Below are positions 7,133 through 14,622 of a stretch of DNA of 64,000 bases, piece by piece; position 1 is the stretch's first letter; each line of letters opens with the position of its first letter. This DNA comes from a virus, in the IMG/VR virus record IMGVR_UViG_3300026292_000004, positions 1 through 64,000 of that record; one strand, given 5' to 3'. The notes under the pieces were generated by a model. The model was not told the origin of the DNA. It did not search any database and worked only from the letters and a program-made list of their open reading frames with translations. Position numbers and translations under genes: made by a program.

Positions 7133-9535
7133 CTAAGAAGCAATTTCAGAGAAGGCTACGCCCGTTCTGGTTGCTGTGAAGGTCAATGTAATGTAGTTGA
7201 TAGTACGTGTTGGCTTAACGTATATCTCAGCGTAGAACTCACCACGATCAACAGAATCAGGAGGGTTATTCTCTTCGTCACACTTAACCAAGAAATCGGT
7301 GACCCCACGACGGCCTTGGACATCGCGTAAATAAGGTTCAACGATATTACGGAAGAGTGACCTTGAAGTCTCATCGTTCTGCTCAAATAGTTGTTGCTTT
7401 GCAGCACTACTTATAACTCTTTCCATTGTAAGGAAGAGACGGCGAACGTTAATTCTGTCAAAGGCAGACTGGTAACCAAGTGCAGTCTTATCACCGAATA
7501 GGATAATACCTTGTCCAGGGAATGAGACGATTGGGTTAACTCTTTCTGCGTACAACTTATCGCGTTGATCTTTGTTAGGAGAGTAAGCAAGTTTAATTGC
7601 ATTACGTAGAACACCACGAGAGAAACCAGCAGGTGAATACCAAGGATCTTGGTTGATACCTGTTTCTAGGCAGAGTCCAGCAGTGTCTCCATTGCAAGGA
7701 ATGTAACGATAAACATCATTGTACTTGTCATAGACGTACTTGTAACCTGCGTCTAGAACAGCATAAGATGTAGAACCAATTTTATTAAAATAGGTTAGGA
7801 TGCGTTCTGTAATCGTATCAGCATTTGATTGACCAATAACATCAGTTCTCTGTGGAGAGAAGAATGCTAGGCAATCCTTACGTGTATTAACGATTTGAAG
7901 AATAGCATTTGCTTTTGCTACAGCAGCATCAGTAGTTTCTCCTTGAGGACCACTAAGGATGTAATCAACTTGTAATGATTCTGCATCAGATACTAAGTTG
8001 TATGCTGTACTAAAGTTTGCTGAAGTGTTAGAATAGTCATCTGCACCACCAGCGAATTTATACTGAAGTGAAGAACCTTCAAATCCACCAACGTGCTCAC
8101 GTCCACTTGGTTCTGAAATAACAGGACCAGCAGATTGGATTAAGTTGAATGAACGGTTTGCAGCAGCATTACCCCAGTCACCTGAAGAAGCAGCAGCACC
8201 TACTGTAAATGTATCAGCAGGATGTGAACCCCAATAGATGTAAGAAGAAGTCTGCTTAAGAACATTACCGTAGTAGTTGTTCTCTCCGACTGTGCTCTTA
8301 GCATCAGTTGCTTTAGATACTGAGATGAACTTCTCTAGAAGTGTATTAGGTGTTCCACTTAGAGCACCATCACCATCAAGAACGATGACGTGAAGCTCGT
8401 CACGATATCCACCTTTGTCAGTTGTATAGAGTGAAGTTGCTGGACGTGGTGCAATAGATACCCACTTTTTACCAGGAAGATACTCACGCTCAGGATACTC
8501 ATCTCTTACTGCACTTATAGTAGCAGTAGCAGAGTTGTCATCTGAAATTGTATTAGTTGCAGCGAATGCACCAGAGTCTTTGGCAAGTGCAACTTGTAGT
8601 TCACGAGTAACACTATCAATAGAACCTGTAACAGTACCCTGTGTCAATACCATTGTGCTATCAATGATACCAGTAATACCAGCACCAGGAATTGCAATCT
8701 CAGCAATACGATCTGTTGGATTCCATGCAAGAATAGTAATCGTCTGAGGTGAACCACCAATTTCAATAGTGGAAGCAGTTACTGTACCTTCAAAGGCCCA
8801 AATAACAGCACCGTCAGTAACGTTACCAGACGTATGGGTAGGAGCAGTAGCACCAGCAGTACCAGCATTTTGAGCAACGTAAGACTTACCACCGTTACTA
8901 ACTCTAGCGTACTGACTATAGTATGAACCTTGTGACCATGCATCATGCACTACAGGAGTGAAATCACCTGTTACGTCTGTTTCAATTTGAAGTTTGATTG
9001 TATAGCGGAAAACCTTACCAGATTTACCACCGTTAGAAACACCAGCACCTTTAACAAACTCATACTCGTTACCAGATGAGGGAGCAGTAATTGTTGCGAT
9101 CTGATCAGCACCAGCGTCGGTTAAAAATACTCTTAGTGAGTTTCCATAAGCACCTGGAGTTTGTGTTCCAATCTTCCAGTTGTTTGTTTGACCAGTCTCA
9201 TATGTGGTCTCGTAGTCTTGTAAATTCTTGATCTTAACAGCAGCTGCATTGCTAACCGCATTTTTCAAGTTTGTTGCATCTGCACGGATGGTTTTTAGTG
9301 TGCCTCCGTAGCTTAAGAATTGAGCGGCTGTGAACCAGTACTCGTAATTACTGTCGTTTGGTTTGCCATAGGTGGAGATCAGAGTCCTTTCGTTGTTTAC
9401 ATCAACGATTTGCTCTACTGGACCTCTTTCAAATGGGGCAGCAATCGCACCAATGTTAGCCAGTGATACTGTGCTAACTGTAGTGAAGTCGCGCTCCCTA
9501 ATAACGACACCTGGCGATAGTTGTGACGCTGCCAT
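7133..9535 (-). CDS. 18: Contractile tail sheath protein gp18, with an inserted module
   Basis: 800 residues, forming the contractile sheath around the gp19 tube. The N-terminus (LSPGVVIRERDFTT) and the C-terminal DVQGRRGVTDFLVKCDEENN and YITLTFTATRTGVAF stretches are the conserved sheath core; T4 gp18 is about 660 residues. The extra length is in the surface-exposed middle. Residues about 196-247 hold a compact aromatic/Gly/Thr module (GSYYSQYARV, then APTHTSG, then DGAVIWAFEG). It resembles small carbohydrate-binding-like modules and has a relative in the fibre-like protein at 19103-26461. An AAGGAG ribosome binding site and a consensus late promoter precede the gene. Confidence 0.95.
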   Translation of the reverse strand: MAASQLSPGVVIRERDFTTVSTVSLANIGAIAAPFERGPVEQIVDVNNERTLISTYGKPNDSNYEYWFTAAQFLSYGGTLKTIRADATNLKNAVSNAAAVKIKNLQDYETTYETGQTNNWKIGTQTPGAYGNSLRVFLTDAGADQIATITAPSSGNEYEFVKGAGVSNGGKSGKVFRYTIKLQIETDVTGDFTPVVHDAWSQGSYYSQYARVSNGGKSYVAQNAGTAGATAPTHTSGNVTDGAVIWAFEGTVTASTIEIGGSPQTITILAWNPTDRIAEIAIPGAGITGIIDSTMVLTQGTVTGSIDSVTRELQVALAKDSGAFAATNTISDDNSATATISAVRDEYPEREYLPGKKWVSIAPRPATSLYTTDKGGYRDELHVIVLDGDGALSGTPNTLLEKFISVSKATDAKSTVGENNYYGNVLKQTSSYIYWGSHPADTFTVGAAASSGDWGNAAANRSFNLIQSAGPVISEPSGREHVGGFEGSSLQYKFAGGADDYSNTSANFSTAYNLVSDAESLQVDYILSGPQGETTDAAVAKANAILQIVNTRKDCLAFFSPQRTDVIGQSNADTITERILTYFNKIGSTSYAVLDAGYKYVYDKYNDVYRYIPCNGDTAGLCLETGINQDPWYSPAGFSRGVLRNAIKLAYSPNKDQRDKLYAERVNPIVSFPGQGIILFGDKTALGYQSAFDRINVRRLFLTMERVISSAAKQQLFEQNDETSRSLFRNIVEPYLRDVQGRRGVTDFLVKCDEENNPPDSVDRGEFYAEIYVKPTRTINYITLTFTATRTGVAFSEIAS

Positions 9536-9578
9536 GTGATAACTCCTTATAAAGAATACTATATCAGTTTTCTGAAAT

Positions 9579-9586
9579 TATTTATA
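9579..9586 (-). promoter_or_regulatory. T4-type late promoter for gp18
   Basis: Exact TATAAATA on the minus strand in the gp17-gp18 gap, 44 bases before the gp18 start. Confidence 0.78.
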
Positions 9587-9604
9587 ATTTTCAACTACTG
9601 AGTT

Positions 9605-11260
9605 TCAGCGATACTCCCACATATAAGCACGATCTCCGTATTCATCAGTGTGCCAAACATCTCCATCCGCATCTACAAATGTTTCATCCGCACTCCCATC
9701 ATCTATAAATCCGAATGGTGCCATGTCCTGTTCTATATTTTCTTTCTGGTCATCATAAATTCTTTGACGGACATCATTGTCATTCATCTCTCTGAAATAT
9801 GGTTGTAATGCCAACCATGCAAATATCACCAAAGTCATTGCCAGGTCATCGTTGCAACCATCTTCTGCTTCAAATGACTTACCCTTTTGAATGAATGTAG
9901 TAAGTTCTGAAATTATGTCATAGTCTGCTATTAGGAGTTTATCTTCTTCTATCAATGCTTTTAGATTAGAACATCCTACCTGTTTAACAGTGGTGCTCAT
10001 CTTAACTCCCATCTGAGTTTTATTACCTGAGAATCCCTGACCAACAACTTGACCTGCTCTACCTCTCATGGATGCCATAAGAAGATTATCATATTCCAAA
10101 TCAAAATGTATGATGTCAGCAACCTGTCCACCCACATCATTAATCTCTACTAAAACAAATGCATGATTATAGTTAGCAGCAGTTTGTACTATGATGTTAG
10201 GAAATAATAGAGGTTTTATAGTATTGTTTCTATACTTGGCAACCAGTTTATATGGGAACGTAGTAGTATCTACAACTGTGAATGCAGAATAGTCATGAGA
10301 CACACCTCTGGCCACATCAACTGCTATGACATACTGATGATCTTTAATTGCTTCTTCATATATGTCTAGTCCCGCATTAGATGTTATTGCTTCATCGTAT
10401 GCTAATACTTTTAATTTAGATGGAGCTATAAGAGTATCAACAGATCCTAAGAATTCACATTCAAACTCAACTTTGAACTGTTGTTCTGATGTGTTCCTAA
10501 TTGTCTGCTCTCTCCATGCAGCATCTCTACCAGGTATCTCCGACCAATGCACTTCAGTATTTACATACTCATTTTTACCACGTTCTGAATCGTGCCACAA
10601 CTTGTAGAACATATTCATACCATGTGGTGTGGATATGATTATAACTTTAGTTTTCTTACCAGATGAAATGGTAGGATATACAGAGGAGAAGAACTCATCT
10701 GCGATATGAGTTGGAACGAACGCGAACTCATCTAGGAATATAACGTTAAATGACATACCACGAACAGCACTACTAGATGTAGATGCTGCCATGATCTTAG
10801 AACCATTCTCTAATTCTAGACTACCTCGGTTCCAGTTTACGACCCCTTGCTGGAGCCATTTCGGTAAGTGTTCGTACGATTTTTGTAACCTCCCCAACAT
10901 TTCCCGCGACGTTGCCGCTTTGTTGGCGAGGATCGCGACGTTAACCTCTTCATTAAATAATACGTACCATAGAAGGTAACTCGTAACAATAGTGGACTTC
11001 CCAGATTGCCTGGGTAGTTTTGCAATGTTGAATCTGTGCTCATGAAATTTATTCACCATCTCCTCTTGAAAAGGATACATGTTAAAAGGTACAAGACCCT
11101 CATCAAGAGAAACAATTTGAACATACTCACGAATGAAGTATGCAGGGTTGCCAGCACATTTTAAAAATTCAGCAACCTGTTCTTTGGTAAAATTCTGAGC
11201 GACATTAGATCGCTTCAGATTGGGATTACCTAAGTAAATATCATTTGGGGCGGTTGCCAT
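9605..11260 (-). CDS. 17: Terminase large subunit gp17
   Basis: 551 residues; the ATPase/nuclease motor that packages DNA through the gp20 portal. The ATPase domain has the Walker A motif LPRQSGKST (about residues 82-90), Walker B VIFLDEFAF (about 173-181) and the coupling motif IISTP (about 208-212). The C-terminal RNase-H-like nuclease shows its acidic residues in VIAVDVARG (about 311-319), LVEINDVGG (about 378) and NDDLAM (about 480). No intron or frameshift is seen. The ATG overlaps the stop codon of the upstream 2OG oxygenase gene (TAATG), so the two are translationally coupled. Confidence 0.97.
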   Translation of the reverse strand: MATAPNDIYLGNPNLKRSNVAQNFTKEQVAEFLKCAGNPAYFIREYVQIVSLDEGLVPFNMYPFQEEMVNKFHEHRFNIAKLPRQSGKSTIVTSYLLWYVLFNEEVNVAILANKAATSREMLGRLQKSYEHLPKWLQQGVVNWNRGSLELENGSKIMAASTSSSAVRGMSFNVIFLDEFAFVPTHIADEFFSSVYPTISSGKKTKVIIISTPHGMNMFYKLWHDSERGKNEYVNTEVHWSEIPGRDAAWREQTIRNTSEQQFKVEFECEFLGSVDTLIAPSKLKVLAYDEAITSNAGLDIYEEAIKDHQYVIAVDVARGVSHDYSAFTVVDTTTFPYKLVAKYRNNTIKPLLFPNIIVQTAANYNHAFVLVEINDVGGQVADIIHFDLEYDNLLMASMRGRAGQVVGQGFSGNKTQMGVKMSTTVKQVGCSNLKALIEEDKLLIADYDIISELTTFIQKGKSFEAEDGCNDDLAMTLVIFAWLALQPYFREMNDNDVRQRIYDDQKENIEQDMAPFGFIDDGSADETFVDADGDVWHTDEYGDRAYMWEYR

Positions 11261-11859
11261 TAGCTTAAAGGATAAGGTCTTTCGTTTGGTAGTTCTTGTT
11301 CAGCATGTGCAAGCATATCTTCTTCTTGCCCAGGAGTGAACTGAAATACTGCACTGAATCTTGCTACACCACCGTGCTGACGGTTAGGAGCTTTACCTCC
11401 ATGTGGTATTGATCCAGGAAAAATTACTACTCTACCAGGTTTGGGTACTACACAATCAGTAACCTCACCATCTCTAACAAATACTGTTTCTCCACCCCAA
11501 GATTCGCACCACTCGGTAAGTGGATATACCATGAAACTTAATGAGTCTTCAGACTCACCGTCATGGTGTAGATTAGGAGAATCTCCAAATCTGAAACAAT
11601 TATATACTACTCTATGAAAAGGAGGGACTGGTATACCAGATCTCTCTTGAAATGCTTGTGCACAAAATACATCAAACTCTCCAAAGTTAGGTTGGTCTAT
11701 AACCTTACCTAAAGAATATGTATTTAAACTTTGTGATGGATCGTCAAAAATCAATTGCCATCCATCAAAGTGAATGAAGTATTCCTCCATCTGTTCCACT
11801 TCACGCTTGGTGAACAGGTCATCTATAATCATGACCTGCTCTCGCTTCATAATTTGCAT
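11260..11859 (-). CDS. 2OG-Fe(II) oxygenase
   Basis: 199 residues with the full facial triad: H98-x-D100 in NLHHDGES, distal His in SIPHGG (H153), and the 2-oxoglutarate-binding Arg in ARFSAVF (R167). The length is normal for a phage prolyl-4-hydroxylase-like enzyme. Such enzymes hydroxylate proteins, nucleic acids or small molecules using O2 and 2-oxoglutarate. They are very common in cyanomyoviruses, where substrates are unknown and influence over host 2-oxoglutarate (nitrogen/carbon signalling) has been proposed. It is directly coupled to gp17 through a TAATG overlap, so it is made with the late packaging genes. That leaves a structural-protein substrate possible, but this is inference. 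Confidence 0.9.
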   Translation of the reverse strand: MQIMKREQVMIIDDLFTKREVEQMEEYFIHFDGWQLIFDDPSQSLNTYSLGKVIDQPNFGEFDVFCAQAFQERSGIPVPPFHRVVYNCFRFGDSPNLHHDGESEDSLSFMVYPLTEWCESWGGETVFVRDGEVTDCVVPKPGRVVIFPGSIPHGGKAPNRQHGGVARFSAVFQFTPGQEEDMLAHAEQELPNERPYPLS

Positions 11860-11864
11860 TGGAA

Positions 11865-12056
11865 TTACTTCTTAAGTTTCTTACAACCAAACTTAAGTAT
11901 AGCACCTGCTGCTACTACACCTACTACTATTCCTATACCAACTCCCCAACCGATACCTTGTGGTTCTGGTTCAATAAGTTCCTGTAAGGCAGGTACTTCC
12001 TGAATCATCTGTTGTGCTTCTTTTGGTAAGGGAAGATCTTTAAATGCGCTTTCCAT
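11865..12056 (-). CDS. Small single-span membrane protein, unknown function
   Basis: 63 residues. The acidic N-terminal 30 residues are followed by one hydrophobic Gly/Val/Ile-rich segment (about residues 35-55) and a basic tail (KFGCKKLKK), so the C-terminus probably faces the cytoplasm. The gene starts 2 bases after the thermonuclease stop codon and ends 5 bases before the oxygenase ATG, so it is clearly part of the operon. The glycine-rich span could suggest a holin-like or envelope-interacting peptide, but nothing in the sequence proves this. Confidence 0.7.
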   Translation of the reverse strand: MESAFKDLPLPKEAQQMIQEVPALQELIEPEPQGIGWGVGIGIVVGVVAAGAILKFGCKKLKK

Positions 12057-12058
12057 TG

Positions 12059-12523
12059 TTAGGACTCAATTAGTGTACCGTGAGCACGACGTATCTCACG
12101 TAATGATTCAAAGTCTTTCTGCTTGGTTCCACCATCGTAGGCCCATGCATAACCTTCATCAATCATTTTTTCGTTAAGGGACAATTGTTCATCCCCAATA
12201 TATAGCCACCCAAGAAGCCTGCCATACTTCCCAACGCCGCCGTGAAGCTCAGTACGAACAATGAGCTCATCATCGCCAGCCAAAACATCTTCCAGTTTTT
12301 CTTTGAGCCAGTTTGTTGCATGAATCCCCAGTTCCTTTTCTTCTAGGTCTCGCGTACGTTTCTCTGGTGTATCTACTCCAGCTACTCTGACACGTTCTTT
12401 TTTAAATAAGTCAAATCCAAGATCAATGGTGACATCTATAGTGTCTCCGTCAAGGACTTTATCAACTGTTACTACTCGGAAGTTGTAACAACTCTTCCGA
12501 CTTGGCGGAACCATCGCTCCCAT
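12059..12523 (-). CDS. Thermonuclease (SNase)-like nuclease
   Basis: 154 residues of the staphylococcal nuclease fold. Catalytic positions are all present: Asp25/Asp27 in VLDGDTID, Arg46 and Asp51/Glu54 in RVAGVDTPE, and Arg102 in KYGRLLG, with the same spacing as the S. aureus enzyme (R35, D40, E43, R87). It should be a Ca-dependent phosphodiesterase acting on DNA or RNA. No signal peptide is evident, so it probably acts in the cytoplasm, for example in host nucleic acid breakdown or in DNA processing near packaging. The N-terminal 15 residues overlap the preceding small frame; a later start is possible. It sits 2 bases from the next gene. Confidence 0.88.
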   Translation of the reverse strand: MGAMVPPSRKSCYNFRVVTVDKVLDGDTIDVTIDLGFDLFKKERVRVAGVDTPEKRTRDLEEKELGIHATNWLKEKLEDVLAGDDELIVRTELHGGVGKYGRLLGWLYIGDEQLSLNEKMIDEGYAWAYDGGTKQKDFESLREIRRAHGTLIES

Positions 12524-12698
12524 ATTCTAACTCCATTAGTGATCTATTTATCATATCTTCAATTGGCTCTCTTTCCTTCTCCTGCTTCCACTGCTTGAGT
12601 TTATTTACTATACTTTCAAGCTGATAAAATTCTCTGGCAGACTCACTCGGTATGGGAGTCGTTGCTATCAGAGATGTCATTAGGAGTGTGGGTATCAT
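12462..12698 (-). CDS. Small possible exported or membrane-anchored protein, unknown
   Basis: 78 residues: a short hydrophobic N-terminus (MIPTLLMTSLIATTPIP) followed by a charged, probably helical region and an acidic/Ser-rich end. It overlaps both neighbours (about 56 bases with the gene before, about 62 with the thermonuclease) and lacks a good ribosome binding site. I therefore treat it as probable rather than certain. An exact TATAAATA octamer lies 58 bases upstream. If it is real, the N-terminus could be a signal sequence or a membrane anchor. Confidence 0.5.
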   Translation of the reverse strand: MIPTLLMTSLIATTPIPSESAREFYQLESIVNKLKQWKQEKEREPIEDMINRSLMELEYGSDGSAKSEELLQLPSSNS

Positions 12699-12783
12699 AA
12701 GTAAAGATCCAATATATTAGATACCCTACTCCACCGAGTAACGTACCTAGCATAATATTTATAGACCAAATAACATCATTCAT
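12643..12783 (-). CDS. Small membrane protein coupled to ferredoxin
   Basis: 46 residues from ATG 12783 ([13 protein letters not shown]). One hydrophobic span covers roughly residues 5-28 and is followed by an acidic Asp/Ser/His tail. The frame is open further upstream, but the start is fixed by the TAATG overlap with the ferredoxin stop codon and by the AGAGGAGAA sequence just before it. Translation is thus coupled to ferredoxin, and a membrane partner of the electron-transfer genes is conceivable. There is no family match I can name. Confidence 0.68.
   Translation of the reverse strand: MNDVIWSINIMLGTLLGGVGYLIYWIFTYDTHTPNDISDSNDSHTE
12756..12763 (-). promoter_or_regulatory. T4-type late promoter inside the small membrane protein gene
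   Basis: Exact TATAAATA on the minus strand. It lies in coding sequence, so it may be chance, but it would give late transcription of the thermonuclease, 2OG oxygenase and gp17 block downstream of petF. Confidence 0.45.
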
Positions 12784-13073
12784 TAATAGAGATTCTCCTC
12801 TTGTTCTGTTAATAGTGTTAGATCTGATGTTGGTAAAGCAACACATGTTAGGACATAACCTTCTTCAAGTTGGTCATCATCCAGAAAGGATTGCTCCTCT
12901 TGGTCTACTGTACCTGACTCAATTTTCATAGCACATGATGAACATGCACCTGCACGACATGATGAAGGATGATCTAGACCTGCTTCTTCTAAACCCTCTA
13001 GTATACTAGTTTCTTCACCACATTCAAATGATTCTGTGGTTCCGTCAGGTGCTTTAAGAGTTATAGTAGCCAT
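12783..13073 (-). CDS. petF: Plant-type 2Fe-2S ferredoxin
   Basis: 96 residues, the normal length for cyanobacterial ferredoxin. All four cluster ligands are present: C39, C44 and C47 in CRAGACSSC and C77 in VLTCVALP, nearly the same numbering as host PetF. It accepts electrons from photosystem I and donates them to ferredoxin-dependent enzymes such as FNR, bilin reductases, nitrogen assimilation enzymes or ribonucleotide reduction. Phage-encoded PetF is known in cyanomyoviruses. The acidic surface (rich in Glu/Asp in the C-terminal half) is typical for this carrier. It shares an operon with plastocyanin, one small gene apart. A weak late octamer (AATAAATA) lies 21 bases upstream. Confidence 0.95.
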   Translation of the reverse strand: MATITLKAPDGTTESFECGEETSILEGLEEAGLDHPSSCRAGACSSCAMKIESGTVDQEEQSFLDDDQLEEGYVLTCVALPTSDLTLLTEQEENLY

Positions 13074-13093
13074 AATTATTTTACAAGGCCATG

Positions 13094-13101
13094 TATTTAT
13101 T
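13094..13101 (-). promoter_or_regulatory. Late-promoter-like octamer AATAAATA upstream of petF
   Basis: AATAAATA on the minus strand in the short gap before petF, 21 bases from the ATG. One mismatch to the late consensus. Confidence 0.35.
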
Positions 13102-13102
13102 A

Positions 13103-13366
13103 CTACAGCGGAGGGTACTCAGATTCAATGTCAACTTCCACATCAATATGAGGATCAAATTGTTTTGCTAACCTCTCTACTTGTTTTCTATCAAGACCTG
13201 CAAGTGCTCTAGAATTATCTAAACACTTGTAAATACATTCTCTATCAGAAATGGGTGGCTTCTTTGGCCACCCTTGATGATCTACTTCACCTCCAGCACT
13301 TGCTTCTAAATGAGAAAGGTCTTGTTTCTCAGAGGGGTTAGTATAATTATGTGTTTCAGGAGACAT
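13103..13366 (-). CDS. Hypothetical protein between petE and petF
   Basis: 87 residues, hydrophilic, with no signal peptide or membrane span. The N-terminal half is Ser/Glu/His-rich and probably disordered. Residues about 42-65 ([18 protein letters not shown]) look helical with two Cys (C-x3-C). The end is acidic and Pro-rich. It overlaps the 3' end of petE by about 10 bases and so is translated in the electron-carrier operon. I do not recognise a family. The coding region contains a 7-base-pair inverted repeat (13253-13273) over the GWPKKPP codons. Confidence 0.7.
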   Translation of the reverse strand: MSPETHNYTNPSEKQDLSHLEASAGGEVDHQGWPKKPPISDRECIYKCLDNSRALAGLDRKQVERLAKQFDPHIDVEVDIESEYPPL

Positions 13367-13736
13367 GTACTACGCCTTTCATACCAGCACCAGCATGAGG
13401 TTCACATTGAAACTCATAATCTCCTGCTTTGTCAAAAGTAACTGGAATCTGTTCACCACTCATAAATGCTAAATCAGGATGTGATATCTCTGGATTGTCT
13501 AGGAATACTATATTATGAGGTGGTAGATCTCCATTAAGAAAGGTGACCGTATCTCCTACTGAGACCGTCACCTCGTTTGGTTCAAAGACTAAGTTACCTC
13601 CTGCACCCATTTGTATAGTTTCAGCAGCATATGCTTGTGCTGCTAGTGTCATGGATAGGAATAATGCAGATACCATTAAGGTTAATCTGCTCATCCACCA
13701 CATGATTTCATGTTTGTGTTTAGTAATAGTAGTCAT
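13356..13736 (-). CDS. petE: Plastocyanin
   Basis: 126-residue precursor. A basic N-terminus and a hydrophobic core (about residues 14-36) end in an AQAYA/AE signal peptidase site, so the mature protein of about 89 residues goes to the thylakoid lumen. The type-1 copper ligands are all visible: H74 in LPPHN, then C111, H114 and M119 in CEPHAGAGM. It carries electrons from cytochrome b6f to photosystem I. Phage petE is a known cyanophage auxiliary gene, thought to support photosynthetic electron flow during infection. The start at 13736 overlaps the previous stop codon by ATGA; an internal ATG (residue 12) directly before the hydrophobic segment is an alternative. Confidence 0.95.
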   Translation of the reverse strand: MTTITKHKHEIMWWMSRLTLMVSALFLSMTLAAQAYAAETIQMGAGGNLVFEPNEVTVSVGDTVTFLNGDLPPHNIVFLDNPEISHPDLAFMSGEQIPVTFDKAGDYEFQCEPHAGAGMKGVVHVS

Positions 13737-13969
13737 GATCTTGTAGCATAGTCAATAAAATGAGGATGCTCCCTTAAATATGGGACATCCTCTTTGCTGT
13801 GTTCTATTGCTTCATATGCGTCAGTCGCATACTCACAAATTTCTAAATGATGCTGTTCCGTATCGTGGTAACCTACGGTGTAATGAGTCAGGGGCATGAT
13901 TGTTTCAATCCCATACTGCATATATTTATCCGACCAATGAGTAGAAATTACTAAGATGTCCTGACTCAA
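13733..13969 (-). CDS. Hypothetical small protein upstream of petE
   Basis: 78 residues, with no signal peptide or membrane span, rich in Tyr, His, Asp and Glu (HWSDKYMQYGIE...; YHDTEQHHLEICEYATDAYEAI). The codon at 13969 is TTG and overlaps the upstream stop codon (TTGA). Translation could also begin at the ATG of residue 17, giving 62 residues. It overlaps petE by 4 bases (ATGA), so it is coupled to it. The fold is probably small alpha/beta; I do not recognise the family. Confidence 0.65.
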   Translation of the reverse strand: MSQDILVISTHWSDKYMQYGIETIMPLTHYTVGYHDTEQHHLEICEYATDAYEAIEHSKEDVPYLREHPHFIDYATRS

Positions 13970-14292
13970 AGACCTGGTACAAATCTCTGATATTTTTGTA
14001 CGTGAGGGATAACATCTCTCTCAACTCTATCAACTATATCATCTATTATATCAACGTCAATATCCATGAAAGGTGGAATGATACCAAGGATTCTCAGGAG
14101 TCCATCTACAAACAATGCTAATACAGTGAACCCTAATATCATGCTAATGATAGTAGCATCACGGTTGTGCTTTGCCATAGAGATGCGATCAATTTCTTGT
14201 GCTTCTTCAACAGCAGCACGAATCATCTGGTCAACTTCTGTCTTGGTATAGAAATCCCCTAGAATGGGTATGTCGTGTCTATCTGGTGTCAT
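13966..14292 (-). CDS. Small membrane protein, first gene of the electron-carrier operon
   Basis: 108 residues. The N-terminal 45 residues are charged and helical (YTKTEVDQMIRAAVEEAQEIDRI). One clear membrane span covers about residues 47-70 (IISMILGFTVLALFVDGLLRIL), followed by an acidic and then basic helical tail. It is the first gene after the near-consensus sigma-70 promoter at 14312-14340, with a leader of only about 13 bases. It precedes petE and petF in the same transcript, with 4-base overlaps between neighbours. A role at the thylakoid or inner membrane with the carriers is possible, but no family is recognised. Confidence 0.75.
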   Translation of the reverse strand: MTPDRHDIPILGDFYTKTEVDQMIRAAVEEAQEIDRISMAKHNRDATIISMILGFTVLALFVDGLLRILGIIPPFMDIDVDIIDDIVDRVERDVIPHVQKYQRFVPGL

Positions 14293-14311
14293 GTTATATC
14301 TATCCGTTCAC

Positions 14312-14340
14312 AGTATACCACAAGGTATAGATGTTGTCAA
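14312..14340 (-). promoter_or_regulatory. Near-consensus sigma-70 (host-type) promoter of the petE/petF cassette
   Basis: On the minus strand TTGACA (14340-14335), a 17-base spacer and TATACT (14317-14312) end 19 bases before the ATG of the 108-residue gene. It lies in the only real gap in this part of the window and is quite unlike the late octamers. An inverted repeat (TATACC, 4-base loop, GGTATA) at 14314-14329 overlaps the -10 element and the spacer and could bind a regulator. Confidence 0.8.
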
Positions 14341-14606
14341 TTCATCTCATGAAGGTGCTTTCCTGATGATGCACGTTTTCCATCGTGCTGATCTTTTTCC
14401 CGTTCAAGATCCTGGATCTTTTGCAGCATCTGCTGTTTCTTTTCAATGTTCTCCAGTTTCTTTTGTAATTCTTTTACTTCGTCGTTAATAGACATGGGTT
14501 CGTTTTTGGTAGAGATCCCCCAACTGAGACCAGCAATCCCTGCCACGATTATAATCAATCGTGCGAATCCAGTGATTGCTAACACCAACATCAATTTTCT
14601 GTTCAT
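14337..14606 (-). CDS. Membrane-anchored coiled-coil protein
   Basis: 89 residues: an N-terminal hydrophobic segment (about residues 5-30, LMLVLAITGFARLIIIVAGI) followed by a strongly charged heptad-like helix (about 40-75, VKELQKKLENIEKKQQML) and a basic/His-rich end. The architecture is reminiscent of spanin- or Rz-like or tail-associated membrane proteins, but with no lipobox or lysis neighbour this is speculation. The -35 of the sigma-70 promoter overlaps its last codons. It follows the basic protein gene by 16 bases. Confidence 0.7.
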   Translation of the reverse strand: MNRKLMLVLAITGFARLIIIVAGIAGLSWGISTKNEPMSINDEVKELQKKLENIEKKQQMLQKIQDLEREKDQHDGKRASSGKHLHEMN

Positions 14607-14622
14607 TATATAGGTGAGTTAT

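Noticed and set aside
7183-7617. Short minus-strand open frames of 68-74 codons within gp18
   Set aside because: They are alternative frames inside a strongly supported gene, without ribosome binding sites or recognisable products.
12784-12846. Upstream extension of the 46-residue membrane protein to a start at 12846
   Set aside because: It would overlap ferredoxin by 64 bases; the TAATG junction and purine-rich ribosome binding site support the start at 12783.
13253-13273. Seven-base-pair hairpin as a terminator between petE and petF
   Set aside because: It lies inside a coding region and has no T run on either strand after the stem; likely a codon by-product.
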